This document shows, piece after piece, positions 1 through 11,265 of a stretch of 64,000 nucleotides of DNA. Source of the stretch: Dipteronia dyeriana. Its lineage: Eukaryota > Streptophyta > Magnoliopsida > Sapindales > Sapindaceae. The position numbers were made by a program, and so were the translations under genes. The DNA is taken from assembly GCA_032871835.1 (NCBI GenBank), contig CM065300.1:113519088-113583087 (forward strand). Reading direction: 5' to 3'. Within the stretch, counting starts at the first letter, position 1; each line of letters starts with the position of its first letter. Under the pieces are notes generated by a model, which was given only the letters and a program-made list of their open reading frames with translations, did not search any database and was not told the DNA's origin.

Positions 1-385
1 CTAGAGTCCCATTCGATCTCCATACAAATCTCCGAAATAGGAAGGAAGATAAAGACTACTTTAACAAGTAACCAATTATAATTAAATACAAAAATCTTTC
101 ATTACTTGTACAAATAGAATTAGGGTTCTATGTACATATAAATAGAGCCATAATCTCGTTATAAAAGGATATAGGAGTACAGAGAGAAAAAAGAGAGATC
201 GAGAGTTGTAAATCATTATTTCAATATTGGATTTTGGCTCGATTGTCTGTTCAACCACCCGTGGACGTTTTTCCAATTACCGGAGTTTTACCACGTAAAA
301 CTTGTGTCTAATTAGTTTCAAATTACATTCTCCTTCTCTTTCTCTTTAAGGTTGCGGTTAAAATCCAATCTTGTTGAATTTCTCA
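1..385 (+). repeat. Partial LTR-like sequence of another copia family
   Basis: A TATA-like box (tataaatag) lies at 137-145. Downstream, a ccacgtaaaacttgtgtc string at 291-308 resembles the conserved leader part of many plant copia LTRs. No start dinucleotide is visible because the sequence enters from outside the window, and no primer site follows. The assignment as the R/U5 part of a plus-oriented LTR is inference from these two marks. The end near 385 is approximate. Confidence 0.45.
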
Positions 386-610
386 CACATCAAGAAATCG
401 ACGTCAACAAGTATAAAAAGCATAATATCTTAACTCAATTAACACATATCAACTTCTCTAAAGTTAACCAACAAATTTTGACCATCATAACAAACATGAT
501 GTGAGATAATCAAGTTCATATCAATACATGGAGTATTCAAAGCTAGCAAGCAAGAATTCTCAACACAATTGATATATTACCTCAAAGCTACCTCACATGT
601 GCTTCTTACA
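386..610. other. Unassigned AT-rich stretch
   Basis: This stretch lies between the LTR-like piece on the left and the broken gag of copia A on the right. No coding frame of note, primer site or repeat boundary is visible. It could be the rest of the left repeat or non-coding sequence at the breakpoint of copia A. Confidence 0.3.
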
Positions 611-2587
611 TTAGTGATAAGAGCACTCACCCTTAAACCACTTGTTCTTGGGTGTACCTACACAAACATTTCCAATATCATCCTTGACAACAATGTTAAA
701 TCTAGAGTAAATTCCTTCAATGACTTGATTAACAAAAATATCATTAATACACTCATCCTTAACATTTTCAACACAAGCTTTGTCAAGTTGAACAAGATTA
801 GCTTTCTTTCTACTCCATAACTTCTTTTCATGCATAACAATATTATCTTGTTTTTCAACTTTCAAAGCCTTAGCATGTTCAAGTTGAAGTTTAATCTCCT
901 TATCTCTAGATTCATTTTCTAATTTTCATTTTTCAATAAGTTTATAACACATAGGCTTAATGTGACCTATTGTGTTGCAATAGTGGCAAATTGGAATAAC
1001 AGTTGAGATTGTACCTTTTGGAGTTGAACTAGCGTCACTAGGAGCTTACAAAGATACCTTGTTTGCCAACTACTTCTTAGCTTTTGATCTTCTCTTCTTG
1101 TGTGGTTTCTCATCTATCATGACTTCAACCAAGTGAGTAGGAAGTGGTACTTCCAAGGGCCCCTCTTCAACTACCAAGTCGTCTTCACCACTATGAGAGT
1201 TAACAAGATTCTAACACTAGACACACTTACCAAATCATTCATTAAATCCTTGATGGCCTCCTTAGCCGTGTCTATCTCTTCTATTAATTCTTGTTCTCTC
1301 TTCTTCAAAGAAGATATCACATTATCCTTCTCAAGGTTTACATTTTCAAGTTCTCTAAACCTCTTCATAATATCACCTTTCTCATCAAGAAGTCTATGAG
1401 TGACAATCACAAACTCATCTAGTTGTTTCTCGATCAAATCATCCTTCTCAACTACCTCTCTTAGAGCATTGTCTCTAGCTTCTTCAAGCTTTTCTATCTT
1501 GGCCAACAACTCAAGATTAGTAGGAATGGAACTAGAGCTTCCATGATGATTTGCATCAAAGTTCTTGTTCAAAGATATTGTACCATCAATATCTAGTAGA
1601 GAATGAGAAGCCGTTAGAGCTACAAAGTTGCTCACCAACTCTTCATCACTTGAAGACTCACTACTAGAGCTCTCATTATCACCAGAGTTATCATCTCTCC
1701 AAGTAGCTGTCGATACTTTGCCTTTCTTGTCTTTCTTAGATGGCTTATTGGTGTCCTCACTAGCAAAGTGACCGAAACCATGACAATTGTAGTATTGAAC
1801 ATCTTTCTTGTTCATGGCTTGGCTATTCTTCTCATTCCTTGGAAATGATGTTTTCTTAACTCCCTTTTCCTTAGAAGACTTGCCTCTAGGCTTGGCATTC
1901 TTCTTTAGAAACTTCTTGAACTTTCTTACCAAAAGAGCCATCTTTTCATTTTCATCATCACTCTCCTCCTCAATAGCATTGAGAGCGATTCCTTTACTCT
2001 TAAACTTTGGCTTCAAGAACATCTCATAAGTTTGGAGAGACCCAAGCAAGTCATCGATGTTTATGTTATCCACATCCTTGCTTTCTTCAATGGCTGTCAC
2101 CTTTGATTTAAATCTCTTAGAAAGATACCTAAGGATTTTCCAATTTAAACGCTCTTTTGAGAAAGGTACTCCAAGTGCTTGACATTGTTTAGCAATGTTA
2201 AGAAGCCGAAATTGGAAGTCTTCAAACTTTTCTTCTTCACCCATACATAAACCTTCAAATTGTGATGCCAAAATGTGAAGCTTTGATTTCTTCACCACTA
2301 AGGTTCCTTCATTAGTAACTTGGAGAGTATCCCAAGCCTCCTTTACGGATTCAAGATTTTAAATGTAGGAGAATTGATGTCCATCAACTCTCCTAAAGAT
2401 GGCATTCATAGCACGATGGTGCCATTTAGCAACCTCAAAGTCATTCATTGTCCATTCACTCATTGGCTTGAGTATCATGGTTCCATCATCTTGAACCTTG
2501 GTAGGAGGACTATAACCTCCTTCCACTACCATCCACGCCCTTTCATCAATAGAGCGGATGTAGGCTTTCATCCTCACATTCCAATAG
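611..2587 (-). pseudogene. Copia A gag, main part (broken)
   Basis: This is the Gag (capsid/nucleocapsid) protein of a minus-strand SIRE-like copia element. From 2587 to 1171 the frame is continuous except for an in-frame TAA at 2356-2358. It resembles the gag of copia S: a UBN2-type domain, then a lysine-rich stretch and a zinc knuckle near 1750-1800. That knuckle (around NCHGFGHFASED) has lost two of its cysteines. A serine/glutamate-rich stretch and a coiled coil follow. Beyond 1171 the frame shifts, and a second knuckle (CHYCNTIGHIKPMC) is readable near 950-1000. The gene stops matching near 610, before the protease. Its first codons lie at 5080-5161, split off by a 2.5-kb solo LTR. UBN2 and CCHC are family knowledge; the breaks are seen directly. 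Confidence 0.85.
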
Positions 2588-5079
2588 CGTAAATTCCTTT
2601 AACCAATTATAGTGTAAAATATACCTAGAGGGGGGGGGGGGTGAATAGGTATATGCTCAAATTTTAATCTTCTTTAAAAACACAAGCAATCTTATACAAG
2701 ACTTAGTATAATATCCAAAATGATATATGACAAAGCAAATGTTCAAGCAACACAAATCAACTAAGTGAAGAACTTAAAGATGCTAAAAATCAACACAAGA
2801 TATTTACGTGGTAAAACCACATAAGAGGAAACATCCACGGGTTGATACCACAACCACTGGCAAAAGCAAATCCACTATTTCAAATAAGAGTTACACACTC
2901 AAGCAATCAACACATGCTCTCCAAACTATCACTCTTACTCTACCCTTGAATCTAGTGATCTACTAAGCCGACTTCCTATCCACGACCTCCTGTCTCTAGG
3001 AAGATTCCTTGCTCACCTATCCGGATCCTCCCGACCCTAGGTAAGACTTCATGCTCAACTATCCTTGTCCTCTCGACTCTAGTCAAGACTTCCTTACTAA
3101 ACAATCCAAGGTCTCACACCTCTTGTCGAGACTTCCACTTGCTTAGCTATCCAAGTCCTCCGGACTCTAGCCAAGACTTCCAATTGCTCAAATCAAAGAA
3201 TCACTCTAAGATATGAGACTTTTTACCTCTTCACAAGGCATCTAAGTGATCATGAATGTAAAACGCAAACAAGTACTCAACATAGAAAATGATGATCAAC
3301 AAATTCTATGGACATGCAACTAGATAGCTAGATTATGCTTTCAAATAACAATCACAAATGTATCTAGGCAACCTAAGCATGTTATCAACTAAGAACCAAA
3401 TCAATGAAATGAATATACCAATTGATGTAGACCTAGTTCTTAGAAAATGAAATTAAATCTAGAAATAGTCAATCAAGCATGAGAACAAAAGATTTCTAGA
3501 AACAATTTCATGTTTATCAAGTTTAGCACAAATCAATCAATTTATCACAAATCTAGCTAAACATGAAAATCAAATCAACAAACCACAAACTGATATCAAA
3601 ATCATCTTAGCCATGCTTCTCAATCAAAAGGCATCAATCAATAAGAAGATCTAAGAAGAAAACTAAGAAGATGATGATTTTATCAACAATGATGAAATCT
3701 CGAACTGAAAATCTGAACACTGTGAATAATCAAGACATCCTTTGGTTCTGAAAATGCTTAGGGTTTGTAAATCTCTTCAAGACACTCGATTTCGGTTTTT
3801 AAATCAAGTCAATCCGAGTTATAATGAGAGAGATATCATCAAAACAAAAATTAAAAAGTTGATTCAAAAATATGCAGGTCAAAAATGAATATATCAAAAT
3901 ATACAAGGGACCTCACAAAAAATGCCGCGCCAACAACCACATCTGGTTACGCGTGTTTTTGAAATTTTCAAAGAAAATTATCACATTCAGTGAGCTCACG
4001 GAAGAGACACTAAGAGGTTCAATGAACGACTACGCATTACAGCAAAAGAAGCACAACACGATAGGTTTCACGTGAATGCGTCACACTGTATAAAAAATGC
4101 TGATGAAATAAAAATTATTCCAAGCAATGAGCTCACGCTAGAGGCATTCATGTTCATTAATAGGAAATCAAGCATGTGACTCCAATTGATTTGATTAATC
4201 ATCCACACCAAACATTATATGCATGGAATATATGTAATAAAAACCTCTTTAATTCATGAAACAAAAAGCAACCCGAGATGTGCCATGGGCATCTCGTGAC
4301 CAGAGAAATATTTTTGGCGAGATGGTCACGCGCCAATTCGGCCAAGGGGGACAAATGGCAATTTGTCATTTATTATTATTATTTTTTTTTTACATACCTC
4401 TCGTATTCTTCGACTGTTCTCCGGTCTCCGAACTCCGAATTCGAATCCGTGTGCGGATTACAAAATGGAACTCTCTCACGAACATGGATGACTTTGAAAC
4501 TCAACCCAGAAAATAAAAAATTCGACTCAATATACGAATACGAAGACAGTGCATGCAACATGACTGGAAAGTTTCATAACTTTTTACTCAGAACTCGAAA
4601 TCAAGTGTATGAGTAACCGAAATAACTGGAACTCAATAAGGAGCAATATAACATCAAATTCAAGTCCAATATCCATGTTATACAAATATTTAAACATACA
4701 AACACATTTCACTATAAGAATGCAAACTACATAGAGATAGTCTCCAATCATACATTTGTCCAAAACATATTACTTTCATACCAATGCATGAGCATTCAAC
4801 TTCAAGTGTGTGAATGTGTTATACCAAATGATGTGCTACGATGCAGGGATATAAATGTCTGAATTATGTGTGTGTGCGCCTACGCCTTGCAAGAGTAGGA
4901 AGAATCTTGATACCTTAGCATCCAAGTAAACATATATCCTCTTCAAGACGAACTTTGCATGTGAAATCGCTTTCCATCATTGAAGGCCGATCTAATCACT
5001 AACCACCTAAACAACTAAGCAATACAAACAAAGAGCGTTTTGTTATGGAATCAAGCCAACACAAATCTAAAACCTAACA
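2588..5079 (-). mobile_element. Solo LTR inside copia A gag
   Basis: Read on the minus strand, the LTR starts at 5079 with TGTTAGGTTTTAG and ends near 2588. Its last 60 bases hold a C-run and CTCTAGG, as at the ends of the other SIRE-like LTRs here. The flanks are aatac (5080-5084) and aatag (2583-2587), a near-perfect 5-bp duplication. Rejoining the flanks restores the gag reading frame across an Asn-Tyr-Gly-Tyr-Trp motif. Its first part (about 4440-5079) is clearly related to the LTRs of element T at 7077-8260 and 20885-21917, but the rest is not. It carries a 12-base G run at about 2629-2641. The terminal CG in place of TG at the left end is odd. Confidence 0.75.
4266..4345 (-). promoter_or_regulatory. 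GC-rich inverted-repeat cassette in solo LTR
   Basis: The words gagatgtgccatgggcatctc and gcgagatggtcacgcgcca stand out in AT-rich surroundings. The first is an imperfect hairpin (GAGATG / CATCTC). A TATA-like stretch lies about 45 bp downstream on the minus strand, near 4220. This is the diverged counterpart of the cassette at 7440-7520. A regulatory role is inference only. Confidence 0.4.
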
Positions 5080-5161
5080 AATACCCATAGTTAGTGCCTC
5101 GAAGTAGTGGTGGCATAGTATTTGAGGCTCCTTCCGCCATTACATCATCTTGTAAACCCAT
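5080..5161 (-). pseudogene. Copia A gag, first codons
   Basis: An ATG at 5161-5159 opens a frame that reads through a short MAEGASN stretch to Asn-Tyr-Gly-Tyr, where the solo LTR interrupts it. It continues at 2587 with Trp-Asn-Val-Arg. This matches the start of copia S gag (GASSTRPPLLTGLNYASW). A second in-frame Met at 5140 is an equally plausible start. It lies about 65 bp downstream of the PBS, as expected for SIRE-like gag. Confidence 0.75.
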
Positions 5162-5227
5162 GACTTTAAAAGCTTTGTAAAAATCTTGAATGTATCACCT
5201 GGACTCTCACTAAGTACAATCTAGTGT

Positions 5228-5242
5228 CCTGCTCTGATACCA
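5228..5242 (-). other. Primer binding site of copia A
   Basis: Read on the minus strand, it is TGGTATCAGAGCAGG, the usual plant copia site complementary to initiator-Met tRNA. It sits two bases (AT) from an LTR ending in TTTTCA at 5245. Confidence 0.9.
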
Positions 5243-5244
5243 AT

Positions 5245-7076
5245 TGAAAATACAAACACGGTTAAATACTCAAGGCTAACATAGAGAGGGGGGTTAATAG
5301 GTTTGACACCTTTTTCGACTCCCTTAGAAACAAACAAAAGTTCGTCCCTCTAGATATCTTGTATCATAACATATATATCAATTAAAGATACTTAATCAAT
5401 AAATGAAACATGTAAAGCGTGATATAAACAAGCAACCATCACATATACACAATTGATAATATAGTAAGGAAGTCAGCTTACATATAAAGTTCTATCCATA
5501 TTATTCAAATAACAAATACAATATAAAATACAATAATTTTTCATAAACCAAATTTTCACGCCTCTGATCCGGCAACCATATATATTTATATCTTTTTATA
5601 TTGTGTATATTATTATTTGTATCCTATACAAACACTTATATATGTGCACACACCAATTTGCATCCTATGCAATCTCTTATGTTCTAATTGATATATATCT
5701 TTTAATTATCCTTTTCAAATATATTTAATATATTAAAAGTGATAATAAGTATTTTAAATTTAAAAATTTAAACTTAAATTCAAATACTTAGATAAATGAT
5801 TTAGTAAAGTAAAATAATTATATTATTTTATCTTCACTTAAATCCATATATCAACTAACACCCTCCAATTAATAGTTAATTAATAATTAATAATTATCAA
5901 TATAATTAAATAATCTAATTATTTAATTAATTTAACTATTATTATTCATTAATTAAATAATCTCATTATGCAATTAATTTCCGAATATATTCGTGTCACT
6001 TTTGTAACACAATTAATTGGACAATCCAATTAATTAACCGTGACCCTTGTTACCTAAATCGATCGGGCTAACAAGGGGACCTAATAGACCCACAGTATTT
6101 TGAGCTCCAATAATCCTCAGAATCATATATTAAACTCTTTAATTAATATTCCTTGATTATTAACTCCGATGTTATTCCACTAAAAACCCTGAAGCTGCAC
6201 TCTCTCAACTGTAGACGTTTTTACACAGACTGATACAACTCGGTGTCCATCGATATAGCTATTACATATGGTGTGATCCTCCACAGTAGTTCATAATTAG
6301 AGCTTGGTCATAATGTCCGTTATACCCCTCTAATTACATATATTCTTTAAGTACCATTGATTGTATAATAAACAATAAATCCTATTTCCTCACGGAATTA
6401 GGAGAGCGCTCATATTGTCCAAGCCCCGAAACAACCTTTAGGAAACTACCATCTACTTCTCACAAGAATGAGTGGATTCCACTATTTTGTACAAACCTTC
6501 CCAGCCACAAGCCAAACCGTAATCCCAATATACAGAGCATATTGATCGGGAACTACATCCGACCTCACCCATGGTATATCAAAGACCACGATCTAACCTG
6601 AAGGAGTTGATAAGACACTCAGGATTAAGATCACCCACATATAGACATCATTAGTTGATATATATGAATCTCATCGGTAAACTGATCTTGGTGAGAGATT
6701 CATATAGATCATGGCCTAGTCCTATATGATCACATCATACAAGGTGCCTCCATTCTCATATCTCTATATGAATGATTTAGGATAGAATCACCATACATTA
6801 CGGAATGGACCGCAACTATAGATTAACCACAAATAAAGTACCCAGCTTTATTTGCTATCTATGGACTCTTTAGATTGCACGTCTCTTACTATATTCATCC
6901 GTATATGACACTCATATACACAGCTCGAGATTACATCTGGCAATCTTGGATGTTAAAGATATATGCACAAGTTTATAAAATAAATAAATAACATAACAAT
7001 AATGAATTGAACTTTTCTTTTTATTTATTTCATAAATCCATTTACTAATTACATCTTTAGGGCATAAACCCTAACA
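5245..7076 (-). repeat. LTR of copia A, or E-family LTR at its edge
   Basis: On the minus strand it begins with TGTTAGGGTTTATG at 7076. The end next to the PBS has the SIRE-type terminus (a run of C, then CTCT, then TTTTCA). The upstream two thirds (about 5600-7076) are clearly homologous to solo LTR E1 at 53614. The last 330 bp are not like E1 and look SIRE-like. The pentamer gaaaa occurs at 5246-5250 and again at 7077-7081. The element is therefore either one 1.83-kb LTR of copia A, which inserted at 7077, or an E-family solo LTR with TSD gaaaa sitting at the very end of a T-type LTR. No coding region is seen. The interior is very AT-rich. Confidence 0.6.
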
Positions 7077-8260
7077 GAAAACCCAAGGCAATTGACCGAG
7101 TTTTAAAAGAAAACTTTGAGAGAAAATCAATACCTTAGTTGATTTGGTGCAGTCCCGTTTTTGTGAGGTTAGACTCCAAAAACAGCAATGACAATAATTC
7201 AAACCTTCAGAGAAAAGATGAAAGATGAGTAGACAAACACTCTCAACTTTGAATCACTCAAATCGGAGTTCAAATGAAGAAGTTATGATGTTTGGAAGGT
7301 GACAAAATTTGGGAGAAAATTCTGCACTCAAATTTTGAATCTCTTCTGAGGATGAAATGTGAGAGGGAAGGGATATATAAAGGAGAGGGAAAAGAATACA
7401 AGCCAAATAACCAAATTGACCTTAAGTGCACCAAGCATGCTTGCTTCCAGAGATGGCACGTGGGCATCTCGGGGCAGCAAGCATTCTGGCCCGAGATGGC
7501 CACGCGCCATCTCGGGAAAAAGTGCTTGGTTGCACTTCTTTTCCTCGCGCGTTCCCCTCACGTTCTTCAACCATTCTCCGGCATCCGAACTCAGAATTCG
7601 AATCCATTTGTGGATTAAGAACCATAACTCTCTCACGGACATGGAAATATAAGATACTCAACCCAAAAAATAATAATTCGACTCGATATATGAAGACGAA
7701 GACAATATATGCAACCTGAGTTGAAAGTGTAGTATCTTTTAACTTAGAACTTGAAATCAATAGTACGAGTAACCAAAATGACCGGAACTCAATCAAGAAT
7801 GATTTAAGACTAAAATCAAGTTCAATATCCATGTTATACAAATATATACACATACAAACACAATTCACACTAGAATGCAAACTACATAGAGATAGTCTCC
7901 AATCATGCATTTTCCAAAACATGTTATTTTCATACCAATGCATGAGCATTCATCTTCAAGTGTGTGAATATGTTATAAATGGGCACAACGATGCAGAGAC
8001 ACATATGAATGAATTGTATGTGTGTGCCTATAATGGTTTACAATGATGCAGGGCCACAAATGTATGAATTGTGTGTGTGTGCCTAAGCCTTGTAAGAGAA
8101 AGATAAGGTCTTAGTATACCTTTGAAGACTTTGAACTTGCTTTGACTAGTTGTTCCTTCATCTTTGAAGCTTGAATCATCATGAATCTAAACAAATAAAT
8201 CATTACAAGTAAACATCATTTTGATATGGAATTAATGCCAACACAAACTAAAACCTAACA
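7077..8260 (-). repeat. 3' LTR of element T
   Basis: It starts at 8260 (minus strand, TGTTAGG) directly after a polypurine tract and runs to 7077. It matches 10381-10534 plus 20885-21917 over its whole length, including a stretch near 7200-7260 that is the uninterrupted form of the site into which copia S inserted in the other LTR. A TATA-like tttatatatccc lies at about 7367-7378 on the minus strand. A cassette of inverted repeats lies about 60 bp upstream of it. Confidence 0.8.
7440..7520 (-). promoter_or_regulatory. GC-rich inverted-repeat cassette, T left LTR
   Basis: It contains a perfect 11-bp stem, cccgagatggc at 7490-7500 pairing with gccatctcggg at 7506-7516, around a 5-base loop. 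An imperfect partner lies at 7451-7471 (gagatg / catctc). The other T LTR has the same cassette at 21100-21173 with one stem mismatch. Its place just upstream of the TATA-like box suggests a promoter-proximal element; that is inference. Confidence 0.55.
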
Positions 8261-8275
8261 ATCTCCCTCTTTTGC
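8261..8275 (-). other. Polypurine tract of element T
   Basis: Read on the minus strand it is gcaaaagagggagat, directly followed by the LTR start TGTTAGG. This is the normal plus-strand primer position of an LTR retrotransposon. Confidence 0.85.
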
Positions 8276-8718
8276 AAATTCCATGTTAAAACACCTATAC
8301 ATTTACTACAAATATAAACATGAAGATAGGTAACAAAATCACTCCCTCACATTACAATGAGTAAGATTCCTAGAACTAATCTTCATCAACTCTTGAACTT
8401 CATCTTGATCTTCTCTTAAAGCAACCTACAAATCATCTCAAAGCGCAATGCATATACAAGAGAAAAACAACAAATGGCAACACATAATATGGATAAGAAT
8501 ATACAATAAAGTTCACAAATACATGTATCTCCCCCTCAATGCATGCCAAAACACAAGAATTCTTAACCAAATCTTAAGACTAATTATTACATGCTATTTG
8601 AAGTTTAAAAGTTCACAAAACAACATAAAAAGAAACTAAGAAACTAGCATCTCTTTCTCCCCCTTTTTGACATGAAATGACGCCAAAAAGTTAATAAATG
8701 TACCTCAAGACTCAAATA
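8276..8718 (-). other. 3' non-coding region of element T
   Basis: There is no coding frame of note. A run of pyrimidines at 8655-8670, read as aaaagggggaga on the minus strand next to a gtcaaa motif, matches the G-rich 3' regions of copia S and C. In SIRE-like elements this zone lies between pol and the 3' LTR. Confidence 0.6.
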
Positions 8719-9808
8719 CTAACTACTTGTTCCACCAAAGAAAGTTGTGCAAATAGTTAATCTAACATAATACTTGAGAGGTGGTCTTGAGCTTGAAGCA
8801 ATGCACTCCTCCAAATCTTTTATCCTAGCATCTTGTTGAACAACTATAGCACTAAGTTCATCAACCTTCTCCTTCGATTGTATAGCCCAATCCGGAAGAA
8901 TATTTGTGCTAATCACATGACTATCAACTTGAGAACTACTAAATAGTCCAAAAGTATCACAAGTCTCACCCTTATTCTTATAAGACATGTATGACACACA
9001 TTTATCACAATTGATTTCCAAGGGTTGAACTAATACATCATCTTCTCTACTCTTAATCCCATAAGCTAAACACAATGAAGTAATAAACCCCGGTAATGCA
9101 AGCTTTTTATCACCTCTAGTAGAGAAATCCGCACTATCAATGTAATACACGAGAAGATCTCCTAGGTTTATAGGTTGATTAGTTACTAAGGCATACACTA
9201 TTTTGATCTTGTCCTTATTCAACTCGGTTGAATTCAAAGATCCAATAATGTTAGTGAAAATGAATAGATGCCAAAATGCACTAGCCTTAGTTCTCATGTT
9301 GACTAATATATGCCCTATTTTTCCACTCAAAAGAAGCATAGTCACAAAGAGTTCTACCCATGATATTTAGATTGTCAATGACATCCACATCTAGAAAATT
9401 AGAATCTATATCATTAGATAGCCTAAGAAATTTGTTAATGTTTTCCAGGTTAACTCTAAACACAACACCTCTAATTTCCATCAAAGTATCAAATAAGGTG
9501 GCACTTTCCTTATATTCATGATAGAACTCTCTAATAAGAGTATCATTTACAACTTCTAACATGCTCACCAAAGATTCCCATTTTCTATCCTTTAAGCACT
9601 TAAAAACATAAAAATCTTTACACTTACCAAAGTCAATGCCTCTCTCTTGAAATATCTTCTTTGTTCCAAAGATCCCTAATTCTTTTGCCCTTGAAGCTTT
9701 GGATCCTTTTAAGGTAGACTTGGCTTTCATAACGGGATTCAATTGATTTTCACTTCCGGTAATCTTAGTTCTTCTCATTTTTCTTGTGTTATAAGATGTT
9801 ATATACAT
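8719..9808 (-). pseudogene. Transposase_32-type plant transposon protein (frameshifted)
   Basis: The first part (9808 to about 9290) starts at ATG 9808. It carries a basic leader and then the family's conserved signature, with short motifs FQERGIDFG, KDFYVF and REFYHEY and a following VVFRVN. A frameshift near 9290-9345 leads to the second part, which runs to 8719 with NQPINLGDLLVYYI and LPGFITSLC. Both halves fit the plant-specific family catalogued in Pfam as putative plant transposon protein (Transposase_32). The second half ends with a short coiled coil (DARIKDLEECI). The molecular role of this family is not known and no catalytic residues are recognised. It lies where gag-pol would be in an LTR element with SIRE-like ends. 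Confidence 0.75.
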
Positions 9809-10380
9809 ACATCAAAAGTGAGTGAAAGACAAAACAAACATATTAGTGACAAAGATATAAAAACAAAGACATATGACTTAAAAATGAATCATCATACAAG
9901 ACAAAGATAATGATTAATATCTTACAAGTATCATTAAGTCAAAATATGCCAATATGTAACAAAATGAAGCATGTGAACATATCATAAAAGAGAACAATGT
10001 CTAGCATACAATGCTCCCCCTTGATAAATGCTATAACTAAAATCAATGATAGCATAAAGTTCACAAAGATATTTCTTATTCATAGATTCATCAAAGCACA
10101 TGAATAGCTCAAAAGAAAACAAGCAAATGTATTAGAGTAAGATTTTTGCCAAAAAGAGCCTAATACATGTGAGAAACTATTTTTCACAAAATAAATCAAT
10201 TAAAGATCATCAAATATTCCTAGAATCAAAGCTAGCACAATGCAATCCAAACATGTGAAAACATAGGCAAAATCAAAACCTAACTCAACATGTAAGATTT
10301 CAATTGAAACTCAATCTAGCTAAAATGAGTTCAAAACTCAAATCAAAACAATCACAAGACATATATATATATATATATAT
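9809..10380 (-). other. Leader-side non-coding part of element T
   Basis: No gene is seen. A string at 10012-10025 reads aagggggagcat on the minus strand, like the G-rich 3' region motifs of copia S (19055) and C (47988). An AT dinucleotide run lies at about 10361-10381. The stretch near 10140-10380 resembles in composition the R/U5 half of the solo LTR at 3300-3600. The right LTR of T may therefore extend into it, but no LTR terminus or PBS is found. Confidence 0.4.
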
Positions 10381-10539
10381 GTTGAAGATGAAAACCCAAG
10401 GCAATTGACCAAGTTTTAAAAGAAAACTTTGAGAGAAAATCATTACCTTAGTTGATTTGGTGCAATTCCGTTTTTGTGATTCTTAGATTCCAAAAACAGC
10501 AATGAAACTAACTCAAACCTTCAGAGAAACGATGGAGGA
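10381..10539 (-). repeat. 5' LTR of element T, left piece
   Basis: This piece matches 7077-7235. It is interrupted after the gagga at 10535-10539 by copia S, and the LTR resumes at 20880. The downstream (left) boundary of the LTR is uncertain. Confidence 0.7.
10535..10539. repeat. Target-site duplication of copia S (left)
   Basis: The sequence gagga precedes the LTR start TGTAAAG at 10540. The same five bases follow the 3' LTR at 20880-20884. Confidence 0.85.
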
Positions 10540-11229
10540 TGTAAAGTCCTCATTTATTGATTGGCGTATTTCATGAACAAATAACATTTTTTAGGTATTA
10601 TGTAAGGGTAGCTTCGGCTCTCAAGACCTCAAGAGGAGAAGCACCGAAGGTAAAATTCTTGTGCTTACTTACTTTGAAGAGATAGTTCCACACACTTACA
10701 AATTCATGCATAACTTTAATTCATATATGTTGAGTGTTTGTACTTGTGTGCATTTTGATTTAAATGACTCTTATTGATTTATTTACATCTTGTAATTAAA
10801 GTTTTATGTCATGCTAGATATTAGAATATGATGCATTTTTCATCACTCTTGAACTTATTGATTGTGTGTGTTTGAGTGTTGAAAATAGGCATTACGCTGG
10901 TGTGTGCTACTCGACCAACGTACCTCACCAGCGCAACATTTTAGTAGATTGTCGCATGGGTTGCACCATTGAGTTGCGCTGTTGCACCCGTGCAAAGATG
11001 CAAAAATGGGCAGTGCGTTGGTGGTGCGCTACTCGACTAGCGCAACCTCACCAGTGCAACATTTCAGTGGATCGTCGCATGTGTTGCTCCACTGAGCTGT
11101 GCCAGTTGTCCAGCGCCTATTGTAAAAATAGGTTGTGCGCTGGTGGTGTGCTACTCGACCAGCGTACGTCACCAGCGCACATAGAGGAAGCTGGAACCTT
11201 TTTTCCAAAATGACCTCACTTTGTTTGGA

Positions 11230-11265
<36 letters not shown>

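Noticed and set aside
569..865. Separate small gene left of copia A
   Set aside because: The minus-strand frame at 611-865 is the decayed end of the copia A gag, and the plus-strand frame is its shadow.
7292..7652. Overlapping frames around the GC-rich cassette of the T LTRs (also 20955-21309 and 4256-4616)
   Set aside because: Several frames on both strands are open at once because the block lacks stops; none is kept in all copies.
8719..9808. Transposase_32 ORF as evidence for a DNA transposon
   Set aside because: No terminal inverted repeats or DDE motif are seen, and the ORF is bounded by LTRs and a PPT.
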